From JBOCEF01 sp047610385 (GTDB lineage: Bacteria > Pseudomonadota > Alphaproteobacteria > Rhodobacterales > Rhodobacteraceae), in contig JBLGAC010000049.1 in the NCBI GenBank assembly GCA_047610385.1, forward strand, positions 1 through 30,704: a stretch of 30,704 bases of DNA, read 5' to 3'. Positions 1-8,065 of the stretch are shown in pieces; position 1 is the stretch's first letter; each line of letters starts with the position of its first letter. The notes under the pieces were generated by a model that saw only the letters and a program-made list of their open reading frames with translations, was not told the origin of the DNA and made no database searches. Both the position numbers and the translations under genes were made by a program.

Positions 1-307
1 TGCGCTCCAGCATCCATTCGACCGTGGTGGTCAGCTCCGCCATGTTCTTGGTGCCCTCGCCGGGGGGCAGGGCCAGCGCGGCCGATGTGATCCCCGCGGC
101 GGTCAATCCCGCCTGCAGCGCGGGCAGATGGGTGGCGGCGACATTGTCGTCAGTGATGATGCAGACCTGTTTGCGCGCCAGCAAAGGCGCGATCAGCGCC
201 CCGGCACCGGCCAGCAGCCCCTGCCCGATTTCAACCCGGTAGGCGCGTGCGCCCAGCGCCACATCCACATGCGCGCGTAAAGGGGCGGAAGAACTGGCAG
301 TCATCAT
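1..307 (-). CDS. aroB: 3-dehydroquinate synthase, N-terminal part (cut by window edge)
   Basis: AroB converts DAHP to 3-dehydroquinate in the cytoplasmic shikimate pathway, using NAD and a divalent metal. Only about the first 102 codons are present, because the gene runs leftward off position 1. What is visible fits the N-terminal NAD-binding half: a beta-strand start with YRVEIGQGLL, then VCIITDDNVAATHLP, then the conserved PPGEGTKNM segment (E and K of the nucleotide-binding loop). The start ATG at 307-305 overlaps the aroK stop TGA (306-304) as ATGA, so the two genes are translationally coupled. A second ATG follows immediately at 304-302. The aroK-aroB pairing is standard in alphaproteobacteria and supports the call. 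The metal ligands lie outside the window and cannot be checked. Confidence 0.93.
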   Translation of the reverse strand, partial: MMTASSSAPLRAHVDVALGARAYRVEIGQGLLAGAGALIAPLLARKQVCIITDDNVAATHLPALQAGLTAAGITSAALALPPGEGTKNMAELTTTVEWMLER

Positions 308-900
308 GCGTCTCCTTCAAAGGGGGCCAGGCAGCCGTCCACGGTGTCCAAGGCTGCAAGAATGCGGGCGGCCACATCCTCATGCCGGTCATAGCGGCGG
401 CTTTCCACGGTCACGTCCGCCAGCGCATAGACCGGATGACGCGCCGCAATCAGATCCGCGAGGATCTGGCGCGGATCGCCCCGCGACAGCAGCGGGCGAT
501 TGGCGCGCCGGGCTGTGCGTTCAACCAAGGTATCAAGGTCTGCGCGCAGCCACACCGACACTGCGCGGTCCAGTACCAGCGCGCGGGTGGCGTCGTTCAT
601 GAAGGCGCCGCCGCCGGTGGCGATGATGCGCGGGCCTTCATCAATCAGGCGGGCGATGACGCGGCGCTCCCCCTCGCGGAAGGCAGGTTCACCCAAGGAC
701 GCAAAGATTTCGGGAACCGTCATCTGGGCCGCGGCCTCCACCTCTTCGTCGCTGTCGACAAAGGCGGCGTTCAGCGCGTCGGCCAGCCTGCGGCCCACGG
801 TGGTCTTGCCGACGCCCATCAGGCCGACCAGCACCACAGGGCGCAGCAGGCGGCGCGGGGCCTGCGCGTCAGCTTCGGCGGCGGGTTGGTCTGGGTCCAT
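304..900 (-). CDS. aroK: Shikimate kinase
   Basis: AroK phosphorylates shikimate to shikimate 3-phosphate with ATP. The 198-residue product has the P-loop GLMGVGKT at about residues 26-33, the shikimate-binding DSDEEVE region (D49 and D51), a GGGAF motif, and the lid segment with RANRPLL. It is slightly longer than the usual 170-190 residues because of about 20 charged or proline-rich residues before the first strand. The start ATG at 900 is preceded by GGGGAGG about 9 nt upstream; the in-frame ATG at 945 lacks as good a site. Its stop overlaps the aroB start by 4 bp. A 210-bp region (901-1110) separates it from the divergent small gene and must hold the promoters for both directions, though no clear -35/-10 pair is visible. 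Confidence 0.95.
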   Translation of the reverse strand: MDPDQPAAEADAQAPRRLLRPVVLVGLMGVGKTTVGRRLADALNAAFVDSDEEVEAAAQMTVPEIFASLGEPAFREGERRVIARLIDEGPRIIATGGGAFMNDATRALVLDRAVSVWLRADLDTLVERTARRANRPLLSRGDPRQILADLIAARHPVYALADVTVESRRYDRHEDVAARILAALDTVDGCLAPFEGDA

Positions 901-1110
901 CTCAGCGCGCCTCCCCGCGTTTTGCCCCTTTTGGGCGTGTTTCATCCGTGGCGTGCGGGTCGGTCCCGCGTTGCAGCGCAGCGGCCGGGCCGCTATTGTG
1001 GCCGAACATTCCCGCGGCGGATCGCGCCGATGCGCCGCCGCCGCGTCACTAGCTACACCACGCGCGGCGCGGGCGCCAAGACCGCGCAAAGGCTGAAGGA
1101 GCGATGCGAC

Positions 1111-1248
1111 ATGGGCCGCGTGCTGAAATATCTGTTCTACCTTGCGGTTCTGGCCGGTCTGGCGCTGGCAATTTATGCCGCCGTCGCCGATCTGCCGCCC
1201 CCCTCTGCGCCCATCGAAGCCGTGGCGCCCGATGTCACCGAGGGCTGA
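1111..1248 (+). CDS. Small single-pass membrane protein, function unknown
   Basis: A 45-residue protein with one predicted transmembrane helix (residues about 6-26, YLFYLAVLAGLALAIYAAVA) followed by a proline- and acid-rich tail. The start ATG at 1111 has AAGGAG at 1096-1101, 9 nt upstream. An alternative ATG at 1104 lies in another frame that gives no plausible protein. The gene sits between divergent aroK and xerD, and its stop is 6 nt before the xerD GTG, so the two are probably co-transcribed. From memory, a small protein like this occurs at the same place in other Rhodobacteraceae. No function can be inferred from sequence. Confidence 0.75.
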   Translation: MGRVLKYLFYLAVLAGLALAIYAAVADLPPPSAPIEAVAPDVTEG

Positions 1249-1254
1249 TGCGCG

Positions 1255-2169
1255 GTGACCACAGCCAGGATCGACGGATTTTTGGAAGCGATGGCCGCCG
1301 AACGGGGTGCTGCGCACAACACGCTGCTGGCCTATCGCCGGGATCTGACCGATTTCGCTGGCCATGCCGGCGCCGATTTCGCCACTGCGGACCGCGCAGA
1401 CATTGAACGCTACCTGAGCGCATTGGACGCGGTCGGCCTGTCACACGCCACCCGCGCGCGGCGGCTGTCGGCGCTGCGCCAGTTCTTTGCGTTCCAGTTG
1501 ACCGAAGGCTGGCGCACAGACGATCCGACCCAACGCCTGCAAGGCCCCGCGCCATCGCGCCCCCTGCCCCGACCGCTGAGCGAGGCACAGGTTTCCGCCC
1601 TGCTGGACGCGGCAGAGGCGGGTGCGGACGCGGCGCCCGCCACGCTGCGGCGCGCCTGTCTGGTGCAATTGCTTTATGCTGCGGGCCTGCGGGTCAGCGA
1701 ACTGGCCGATCTGCCAGTTGCAGCCATGCGCGGCGATCCGCGCATGGTGCTGGTGCGCGGCAAGGGGGGCAAGGACCGCATGGCCCCCCTGTCGCCCCCA
1801 GCCCGCGCCGCACTGACCGCATGGCTGGGCGCCCGCGATGGCGCTGAGACGGCGCTGATCGCGGCGGGCGGGCGCGCATCGCCATGGCTGTTTCCGTCGC
1901 GCGGCATATCAGGGCGGCTGACCCGCGCACGGATTTTCCAGCTGCTGAAAGACCTTGCCGCGCAGGCAGGCCTTAACCCCGCGCTGGTGTCGCCCCATGC
2001 GCTGCGCCACGCGTTCGCGACCCATCTGCTGGCCAATGGCGCGGATCTGAGGGCGATACAAGCGCTGCTCGGCCATGCTGATCTGTCGACCACCGAAATC
2101 TACGCCCATGTGCTGGAAACCCGCCTGCGTGATCTGGTGATGGATCACCACCCGCTTGCAAAGGGCTGA
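1255..2169 (+). CDS. xerD: Tyrosine recombinase XerD
   Basis: XerD acts with XerC at the chromosomal dif site to resolve dimers at the septum with FtsK. The 304-residue product has an N-terminal SAM-like core-binding domain (about 1-90) and a C-terminal catalytic domain. All catalytic residues are visible: R146 (GLRVSEL), K170 (GKGGKDR), H248 and R251 (HALRHAF), H274 (LGHADLSTT) and the nucleophile Y283 (EIYAH). Spacing matches E. coli XerD (R148/K172/H244/R247/H270/Y279). The start is GTG at 1255; the nearby ATG at 1248 is out of frame. A XerC or phage-integrase assignment is less likely, because the length, the end sequence and the chromosomal neighbours (aroK side) suit XerD. Confidence 0.93.
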   Translation: MTTARIDGFLEAMAAERGAAHNTLLAYRRDLTDFAGHAGADFATADRADIERYLSALDAVGLSHATRARRLSALRQFFAFQLTEGWRTDDPTQRLQGPAPSRPLPRPLSEAQVSALLDAAEAGADAAPATLRRACLVQLLYAAGLRVSELADLPVAAMRGDPRMVLVRGKGGKDRMAPLSPPARAALTAWLGARDGAETALIAAGGRASPWLFPSRGISGRLTRARIFQLLKDLAAQAGLNPALVSPHALRHAFATHLLANGADLRAIQALLGHADLSTTEIYAHVLETRLRDLVMDHHPLAKG

Positions 2170-2188
2170 GGTCGGCCTGACCAGCGCG

Positions 2189-2221
2189 CCTTGGCCGATG
2201 CCGCGGCGGCATCGACCAAGG
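2189..2221. terminator. Inverted repeat between convergent xerD and the ABC-F gene
   Basis: A long hairpin: GATGCCG (2197-2203), 3-nt loop, CGGCATC (2207-2213), extended outward by further pairs (CCTTGG against CCAAGG) with one mismatch, about 15 bp in all. It lies 20 nt after the xerD stop and 34 nt before the end of the convergent ABC-F gene. No T tract follows on either strand, so it may be a bidirectional stem that blocks readthrough rather than a classic intrinsic terminator. Confidence 0.55.
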
Positions 2222-2254
2222 GCAAAACCTGCAATGTGAACCGTGGGCGAAGCC

Positions 2255-4129
2255 TTAAGCGGACTCGGCGATGTCCAGCTGCTCCACCGCGATTTCCCAC
2301 ATGCGCTCCGCACGCTTTAGGCCGGTGACAACCTCTGCACGCTTGCCTTGCAAAACCTCGACCTTGCCGGAATCATAGCCGTCATACAGCGACTGATCCG
2401 ACAGGCGAACGTCGATCTTCTGCCGCATGTCTTCAAGCGTGGCGATCCGCGCCTCGCATTTTTCGACCTCGGCGCGCAGGGTCGACATTGATTTCCGGCC
2501 CTCAGGCTTGGCGCGGCGCGGGGCGCTTTTGACCGGGGCGTCGTTTCGCGCCTCAGAGGCGCGCCCGCCGCCGCCACGCTTGCCCAGCAGCAGCTTGCGG
2601 TAATCTTCCATGTCGCCATCAAATTCGGTGACGCCGCCATCCTGCACCAGCCAAAGCCGGTCCGCGACGCTTTCCACCAGATGCGGGTCATGGCTGACCA
2701 GAATCACCGCGCCGCCGTAATCTGCCAGCGCCTGGGCCAGCGCCTCACGGCTTTCGATATCAAGGTGGTTGGTCGGCTCATCCAGCACCAGCACATGGGG
2801 CGCGTCCAGCGCGCACAGCGCCATGCACAGCCGCGCCTTCTGCCCGCCCGACAGCTTTTCAACCCTGGAATTGGCGATCGCCTCGCCGATCCCCGCCTGC
2901 GCAAGGCGTGACCGGATCTTGGCCGGGGTTTCGCCGGGGCGCCGCGCCTGCAGATGCTGGATCGGGGTTTCCCCCATGGTCAATTCATCCAGCTGGTGCT
3001 GGGCGAAATAGCCAACCTTCATCTTGCCCGAATGCTTGAAGCGGCCCTGCATCGTCGCAAGCCGTCCGGCAATCAGCTTGGACAAGGTCGATTTGCCCTG
3101 CCCGTTGGCACCAAGCAGCGCGATCCGGTCATCCTGATCAATGCGCAGGTTCAGCTTTTTCAGCACCGCATGCCCGTCATAGCCGATGGAGACGTCTTCC
3201 ATCACCATCAGCGGCGGCGCCAGCGCGGCGGGGGTTGGAAAGTTGAACCCCGACACGCCCGTTTCAAGGATTGAGGCGATGGGCTGCATCCGCTCCAGCA
3301 TCTTCATGCGGGCCTGCGCCTGCCGGGCTTTTGATGCCTTGGCGCGGAAGCGGTCGACAAAACTTTGAATATGCGCCCGCTCTGCGTCGCGTTTGCGCGA
3401 TGCAGAGTTGGTTTGGTCAATCTTGACGCGGCGTTCTTCTTCGAACTTGTCGTACTTGACGTTGTAGTAAGTCAGGCACTTGTTCTCAAGGTGCAGAATC
3501 CCGTCCACCGCCCGGTTCAAAAGGCCGCGGTCATGGGAAATCACCAGCGTGGTCGCGGGATAGGTCGCAAGGAAATTCTCAAGCCACACCGTGCCTTCAA
3601 GGTCGAGATAGTTCGTCGGCTCATCAAGCAGCAGCAGATCGGGGCGCGAAAACAGCACCGCCGCCAGCGCCACGCGCATCCGCCACCCGCCAGAGAATTC
3701 CGATGCGGGGCGCTGCTGCGCCGCGGCATCCAGCCCAAGGCCCGACAGGATCGCGCCCGCGCGCGCCTCGGCCGAATGGGCGTCGATGTCCTGCAAACGC
3801 AGCTGGATCTCCGCGATGCGGTGCGGATCATCGGTCTGCTCGGCCATCAGGGACGCGCGTTCAAGGTCCGCGTCCAGCACGATGTCGATCAGGCGCTGGT
3901 CCGAGGCAGGGGCCTCCTGGGCCACGCCGCCGATGCGGGCGGCTTTGGGGATCTCAATGTCGCCCGAATCAAGCTGCAGCTCTCCGCGGATCAGGCGGAA
4001 AAGCGTGGTCTTGCCGGTCCCGTTCCGCCCCACAACGCCCACGGTCTTGCCCGTAGGAATGGTGGCGGAAGCGTTTTCGAGCAAAGAGCGCCCGGCGAGG
4101 GTGAAGGCGAGGTTTTTGATGACGAGCAT
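2255..4129 (-). CDS. ABC-F family ATPase, YheS-like
   Basis: ABC-F proteins have two ATPase domains and no membrane domain; they act on ribosomes or in antibiotic resistance. The 624-residue product has Walker A GRNGTGKT (about 34-41), signature SGGW, Walker B LLLLDEPTNYLD, an inter-domain linker rich in K/R/E with RFRAKASKARQAQ, then a second Walker A GANGQGKS, signature LSGGQKARL and DEPTNHLD. The C-terminal tail is charged and probably coiled coil. The linker and both cassettes resemble E. coli YheS more closely than Uup or EttA. The start at 4129 gives the typical MLVIKN opening; an ATG at 4141 adds four residues, and neither has a strong ribosome binding site. The gene lies downstream of the HMG-CoA reductase gene across a 250-bp gap, so a separate promoter is possible. 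Confidence 0.9.
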   Translation of the reverse strand: MLVIKNLAFTLAGRSLLENASATIPTGKTVGVVGRNGTGKTTLFRLIRGELQLDSGDIEIPKAARIGGVAQEAPASDQRLIDIVLDADLERASLMAEQTDDPHRIAEIQLRLQDIDAHSAEARAGAILSGLGLDAAAQQRPASEFSGGWRMRVALAAVLFSRPDLLLLDEPTNYLDLEGTVWLENFLATYPATTLVISHDRGLLNRAVDGILHLENKCLTYYNVKYDKFEEERRVKIDQTNSASRKRDAERAHIQSFVDRFRAKASKARQAQARMKMLERMQPIASILETGVSGFNFPTPAALAPPLMVMEDVSIGYDGHAVLKKLNLRIDQDDRIALLGANGQGKSTLSKLIAGRLATMQGRFKHSGKMKVGYFAQHQLDELTMGETPIQHLQARRPGETPAKIRSRLAQAGIGEAIANSRVEKLSGGQKARLCMALCALDAPHVLVLDEPTNHLDIESREALAQALADYGGAVILVSHDPHLVESVADRLWLVQDGGVTEFDGDMEDYRKLLLGKRGGGGRASEARNDAPVKSAPRRAKPEGRKSMSTLRAEVEKCEARIATLEDMRQKIDVRLSDQSLYDGYDSGKVEVLQGKRAEVVTGLKRAERMWEIAVEQLDIAESA

Positions 4130-4349
4130 GCGGCGTGGCATAGCGCGGGCCGCAGGGATTGAAAAGCGCGCGCAGCATCCCTTGGCGGTGAAATCCGCGC
4201 GACGTCTCGTCTCGCCGCGCGGGCGCGCCGCCAGCCGGGGGTGCGGCGGGGCGCCCGCGCGGTGCCTTGGTCGCAGGCGGGGCGTCCGTTCGGCCCATCG
4301 CGGTCCCCTTCGGGTCCGCATCTGGCCCACCCGGCCGCCCCAATCGCAT

Positions 4350-4400
4350 CAGTGCCGGGTCAGTGCATGGCCCGTGCCGGGTCAGTGCCGGGTCAGTGCT
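4350..4400. repeat. Short direct repeats spanning the HMG-CoA reductase stop codon
   Basis: The 11-bp unit CAGTGCCGGGT occurs at 4350-4360 and 4383-4393. Partial copies lie between (4361-4366, 4373-4382) and after (4394-4399). On the gene strand the unit reads ACCCGGCACTG, which encodes the last residues TRH and the stop of the reductase. Duplication has therefore placed one or more extra copies just downstream of the stop. This looks like replication slippage. Confidence 0.7.
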
Positions 4401-5671
4401 GCGACCAATTGCGCGGCCCGGTCGCCGCGGATGGCTTTTTCCTCGATCATCTGCGCGGCGATCTTTTCCACCATCGCGCCAGTCGCGCCCGCCGACACCG
4501 CAAGGTTCTTGGCGTGAAGCGCCATGTGCCCGCGCTGGATCCCCTCAGTCGCCAGCGCCAGCATGGCGGAAAAGTTCTGCACCAGCCCCACCGCCGCAAT
4601 CACCCGGCCCAGCCGGTCAGCGCCCGCCACACCCATGATCTGCAGCGCCAGTCTGGCGGTCGGATGCGCCTTGGTGGCGCCGCCGACCACGCCCACCGGC
4701 ATTGGCAGCTCAATCACGCCTGACAGGTCGCCGTCATGGGTCGCTTCCCAGCGCGACAGGGCGGTGTAGGCACCGCTGCGGGACGCGAACGCGTGGGCCC
4801 CGGCCTCTAGCGCGCGGGTGTCGTTGCCGGTTGCCAGCCCCACGGCCGAAATGCCGTTCATGATGCCTTTGTTGTGGGTCGCCGCGCGATAGGGGTCCGC
4901 CGCGGCAAAAGCCCCCGCCGCGATCACCCCGTCGCGCGCCTCTGCCCCGCCGATCATATCAAGCGGGAAGGTCGCGCGCGCCCGCACCAGCCGCCGGTCT
5001 GCAAGGTTGGACAGGATGCGCAGCCCTTCCTTGCCCCCCGTCCAGGCGGCGATGCGCGGGGCGACAGCCTCAGCCATCGTGTTGACCGCGTTGGCACCCA
5101 TGGCGTCGCGCACGTCGATGATCAGGTGCACCACCAGCATCGGCGGGGCCAGCGCGCCGGGGTCAACCACCCGTGCCTCCAACCGCCGGAAACCACCGCC
5201 GAGGCTGACCAGCATCGGATCGCACGCGTTGCAGATCGCCTCAATCTCAGCGACATGTTCCATCACCCGTGCGCGGGCACCGATCGGATCGCGCAGGCCG
5301 GTGATCTGGACCTGCGCGATCATGCACGGATCATCGGCAGAGGTGAAAACGCCCCCCGCCGGCAGGCAGCGCCGCGCGCCATTGCACACTGCCGCGACCA
5401 CCGAGGATTCCTCAGTCGCCATGGGCACAAGCACCGGCACCCCGTCCACCACCAGATTGGTCGCGACGCCAAGCGGAATGGTCATGGCACCGATGACGTT
5501 TTCGGCCATGTGATCCATCAGATCCGCGTGGGCGGCGCCCGCGGCGGCGAAATCCTGCACCGCGATCGGGTCCAGCGATGCGGCCTCGGCCACTGTCGCC
5601 AGACGCTCAGCCCGCGTCAGCCTGTGAAATCCCGGTATGCGCGATTCGATTCTGTTGGCGCCCGAAGTCAT
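4382..5671 (-). CDS. mvaA: Hydroxymethylglutaryl-CoA reductase, class II (degradative type)
   Basis: The enzyme interconverts HMG-CoA and mevalonate; class II enzymes usually use NAD(H), either to catabolise mevalonate or, in some bacteria, to make isoprenoids. The 429-residue length matches the 428-residue Pseudomonas mevalonii enzyme. Expected residues are present: ENVIG (about 57-61), the catalytic Glu in TEESSVV (87/88), K268 in THNKGIMNG, D284 in GNDTRA and H386 in HMALHAKN. The start ATG at 5671 has GGGGAGAG upstream; the frame stays open further 5' but without a good start. No mevalonate kinase, HMG-CoA lyase or HMG-CoA synthase gene is in the window, so the direction of the reaction is unresolved. 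It is transcribed divergently from serS. Confidence 0.93.
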   Translation of the reverse strand: MTSGANRIESRIPGFHRLTRAERLATVAEAASLDPIAVQDFAAAGAAHADLMDHMAENVIGAMTIPLGVATNLVVDGVPVLVPMATEESSVVAAVCNGARRCLPAGGVFTSADDPCMIAQVQITGLRDPIGARARVMEHVAEIEAICNACDPMLVSLGGGFRRLEARVVDPGALAPPMLVVHLIIDVRDAMGANAVNTMAEAVAPRIAAWTGGKEGLRILSNLADRRLVRARATFPLDMIGGAEARDGVIAAGAFAAADPYRAATHNKGIMNGISAVGLATGNDTRALEAGAHAFASRSGAYTALSRWEATHDGDLSGVIELPMPVGVVGGATKAHPTARLALQIMGVAGADRLGRVIAAVGLVQNFSAMLALATEGIQRGHMALHAKNLAVSAGATGAMVEKIAAQMIEEKAIRGDRAAQLVAALTRH

Positions 5672-5849
5672 GCGCGTCTCTCCCCGTTCAATTCCCGCCC
5701 CGCTGGTCGGAGGCTTTTCGCCGCCACTGTGCCGCGTCGCCGTCCGCGCGCCAAGAGGGGCCCTTTCGCGCGCCACCCCTTTCATGCGTCTGGCCCTTGG
5801 TGCATAAACCGCCCCGACCCATGCGCCCGATGGCATAAGGACCGATCCC

Positions 5850-7142
5850 ATGCACGACATCCGCCAGATCCGCGACACCCCCGCCGCGTTCGACGCAGCT
5901 TTGTCTCGTCGCGGGCTGCCCGGCATGTCGGCGCAGATCCTCGCGATTGATGAAATCCGCCGCACGAACATCAAGGCGGCAGAGGACGCGCTGGCCGACC
6001 GCAACGCCGCCAGCAAGCAGGTCGGCGCAGCCAAGGCCAAGGGCGACGATGCTGAATTTCAGCGCCTGCGCGCCCTCGTGGCCGACAAAAAAACCGAAAT
6101 CGCGCGCCTTGAGGACGAAGCCAAGGCTGAGGACGCGCGCCTGTCCGACCTGCTGCTGACCATCCCCAACCTGCCGCTGCCCGGCGTGCCCGACGGCGCG
6201 GACGAGGCCGGCAACGTGGAAACCGCCCGCTGGGGCACGCCCCGCCCGTTGGATTTCGCGCCCAAGGAACATTACGTTCTGGGCGAGGCCATGGGCCAGA
6301 TGGATTTCGAAGCCGCCGCCAAGCTGTCCGGCGCGCGCTTTGTGGTGCTGACCGGCGCGCTGATCCGCCTGCACCGGGCCTTGGCGCAGTTCATGATCGA
6401 CACCCATGTCGATGAAAACGGCCTGACGGAAACCTGGACCCCGGTTCTGGTGCGCGATGAGGCAATGCTCGGCACTGGCCAGTTGCCCAAATTTGCCGAA
6501 GACAGCTATCGCACCACCAATGGCTGGTGGCTGATCCCGACGGCTGAGGTGACGCTGACCAACCTTGTGGCCGGCGCGCTGATGGACGAAAGCGCCCTGC
6601 CCCGGCGCAATGTGGCGCACACGCAATGCTTCAGATCAGAGGCTGGGTCCGCCGGGCGCGACACTGCCGGGATGCTGCGCCAGCACCAGTTCGAAAAGGT
6701 CGAAATGGTCTCCATCGTGAAGCCCGAAGATGGCGAGGCAGAGCTGGAGCGCATGACCCGCTGCGCCGAAGGCATCCTTGAGGCGCTGGAGCTGCCCTAT
6801 CGGCGCATGTTGCTGTGCACCGGCGACATGGGCTTTGGTGCCCAGCGCACCCATGACCTTGAGGTCTGGCTGCCCGGTCAGGACACCTATCGCGAAATCA
6901 GTTCCATCTCGCTGTGCGGTGATTTCCAGGCCCGGCGCATGAACGCCCGGTTCCGGCCCGAGGGCGGCGGCAAGCCTGAATTTGTCGCCACACTCAACGG
7001 CTCGGGCCTTGCGGTCGGGCGCTGCCTGATCGCGGTGATGGAGAACGGCCAACAGGCGGACGGATCGATCACCATCCCCGCCGTGCTGCGCCCCTATATG
7101 AAGGGCGCAGCAATGATTGCCGCGGACGGCGCGCTGGTCTGA
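5850..7142 (+). CDS. serS: Seryl-tRNA synthetase
   Basis: SerRS charges tRNA-Ser (and tRNA-Sec where present) in the cytoplasm. The 430-residue product opens with MHDIRQIRD, followed by the long antiparallel coiled-coil arm (about residues 30-105, rich in A/K/E), which contacts the tRNA long variable arm. The class II catalytic core carries motif 2 (FRSEAG with downstream HQFEKVE) and motif 3 (GSGLAVGRCLIAVMEN). The TAEV serine-binding segment is seen in LIPTAEVTLTN. The start ATG has AAGGA 8 nt upstream. A strong intrinsic terminator follows the stop, so the gene is probably its own transcription unit. Confidence 0.97.
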   Translation: MHDIRQIRDTPAAFDAALSRRGLPGMSAQILAIDEIRRTNIKAAEDALADRNAASKQVGAAKAKGDDAEFQRLRALVADKKTEIARLEDEAKAEDARLSDLLLTIPNLPLPGVPDGADEAGNVETARWGTPRPLDFAPKEHYVLGEAMGQMDFEAAAKLSGARFVVLTGALIRLHRALAQFMIDTHVDENGLTETWTPVLVRDEAMLGTGQLPKFAEDSYRTTNGWWLIPTAEVTLTNLVAGALMDESALPRRNVAHTQCFRSEAGSAGRDTAGMLRQHQFEKVEMVSIVKPEDGEAELERMTRCAEGILEALELPYRRMLLCTGDMGFGAQRTHDLEVWLPGQDTYREISSISLCGDFQARRMNARFRPEGGGKPEFVATLNGSGLAVGRCLIAVMENGQQADGSITIPAVLRPYMKGAAMIAADGALV

Positions 7143-7161
7143 AGCCACCTGATTGCGAACG

Positions 7162-7199
7162 CGCCGCCCTTCCGACATCTTCGGCAGGGCGGCGTTTTT
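7162..7199 (+). terminator. Intrinsic terminator of serS
   Basis: A perfect 9-bp stem CGCCGCCCT (7162-7170) / AGGGCGGCG (7186-7194) contains an inner CCGA/TCGG stem and is followed directly by TTTTT. It starts 19 nt after the serS stop and has all the hallmarks of a rho-independent terminator. Confidence 0.9.
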
Positions 7200-7333
7200 A
7201 TGTCGGGGCCATGTTTTCGCAGCTTTTCCTATGCTTTTGGGCACCGTACCTGACCTTTCAGACCCTTAAAATTTGCGGAAAATGATGGGATAATTGTGCA
7301 TCAAAACGCCCTTCTCGCGCAGGATCAGACCCG

Positions 7334-7747
7334 ATGAACACCTCTTATGCCCCCAGCCTTTCCCGTGGGACCCACGCCGCGCTGATCCAGCCGTTCCAAA
7401 ACACGCCCGTCATCAACGAGCGTCCTGAAATTTTGACCAAGGCCACCCCCGGCGACAAGCTGGACAAAGCCATCGACGCGCAGAACACCCGCGCAGACGC
7501 TGATCGCGGCAATGACAAAATCCTCAGCGCATTGCTTGACGCCCTCCACATGCAGGTGGCGCGGAACGAGGAACGCCCAAAGGCCCTCGGGCTTGATGCC
7601 GGTCCCACCGCGCTGGCCCAGGGCCGCGGCCTTGATCGCCAGCACGATGAGCTGAAACATGCAGCCGAGAATTTTGAAACCCGCCTGCTGGAAATGCGTG
7701 CCATGTCAGCCGGCCTCGGCGCACAGCGCTTTGAGGTGCGCGCCTGA
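7334..7747 (+). CDS. Small hypothetical protein
   Basis: A 137-residue, charged, mainly helical protein with no signal peptide or membrane segment. The start ATG at 7334 has AGGA 9 nt upstream (7321-7324), and codon usage has the expected G/C bias at third positions. The C-terminal segment (LKHAAENFETRLLEMRAMSAGLG, split as two pieces LKHAAENFETRLL and EMRAMSAGLG) faintly recalls the helix of flagellar rod-binding FlgJ N-terminal domains (A..FE..LL..M...AG.G). The match is too weak to assign and no flagellar gene is near. An antisense frame of similar length is a compositional shadow. The gene lies behind the serS terminator, so it needs its own promoter, probably in the AT-richer stretch 7240-7320. 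Confidence 0.6.
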   Translation: MNTSYAPSLSRGTHAALIQPFQNTPVINERPEILTKATPGDKLDKAIDAQNTRADADRGNDKILSALLDALHMQVARNEERPKALGLDAGPTALAQGRGLDRQHDELKHAAENFETRLLEMRAMSAGLGAQRFEVRA

Positions 7748-8065
7748 GAGACGGCCATGCCCGCCGCCTGCGCCCACTGGTGATGACCAGGGCCAGCGAA
7801 AATGCTGGCGGATCTGCCGACAGATCAGACCATTTCCGCCCTGATGTGCCCATGTGATGTCAACTTGGTGTGGTCTGGTGGCGTCATGCGCTGGTTGCGA
7901 CATGTGCACCCAAACGATGCGCAGGTGCCGATCGTGGTGTGGTGGCAAGGGGAAACAGGTTCAAGGCTTCCCCAAGCAGCGACGGCCCATCGCCCCCCCA
8001 TGGACGCAGCGCGCCTGAGCCGTTAGACCCACAAGCGACACGAAACACCTGACTTGGGCGGACAT
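7748..8065. other. Intergenic stretch with two small hairpins, no convincing gene
   Basis: This 318-bp gap between the small hypothetical gene and surE holds two short stems: CTGGT (7777-7781) / ACCAG (7786-7790), and GATCTG (7811-7816) / CAGATC (7821-7826). Both lie just after the upstream stop and could end its transcript. Open frames of 60-75 codons exist on both strands, but their composition and lack of a ribosome binding site do not support coding. The surE promoter must be in the right half; no clear -35/-10 pair was found. Confidence 0.5.

Noticed and set aside
247..1248. Long rightward open frame over aroK
   Set aside because: It is antisense to aroK, with a His/Gly/Arg-rich translation and no family. 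Only its last 45 codons (from 1111) form a real gene.
7802..8026. 74-codon rightward frame before surE
   Set aside because: It has no ribosome binding site, atypical composition and no recognisable motif.
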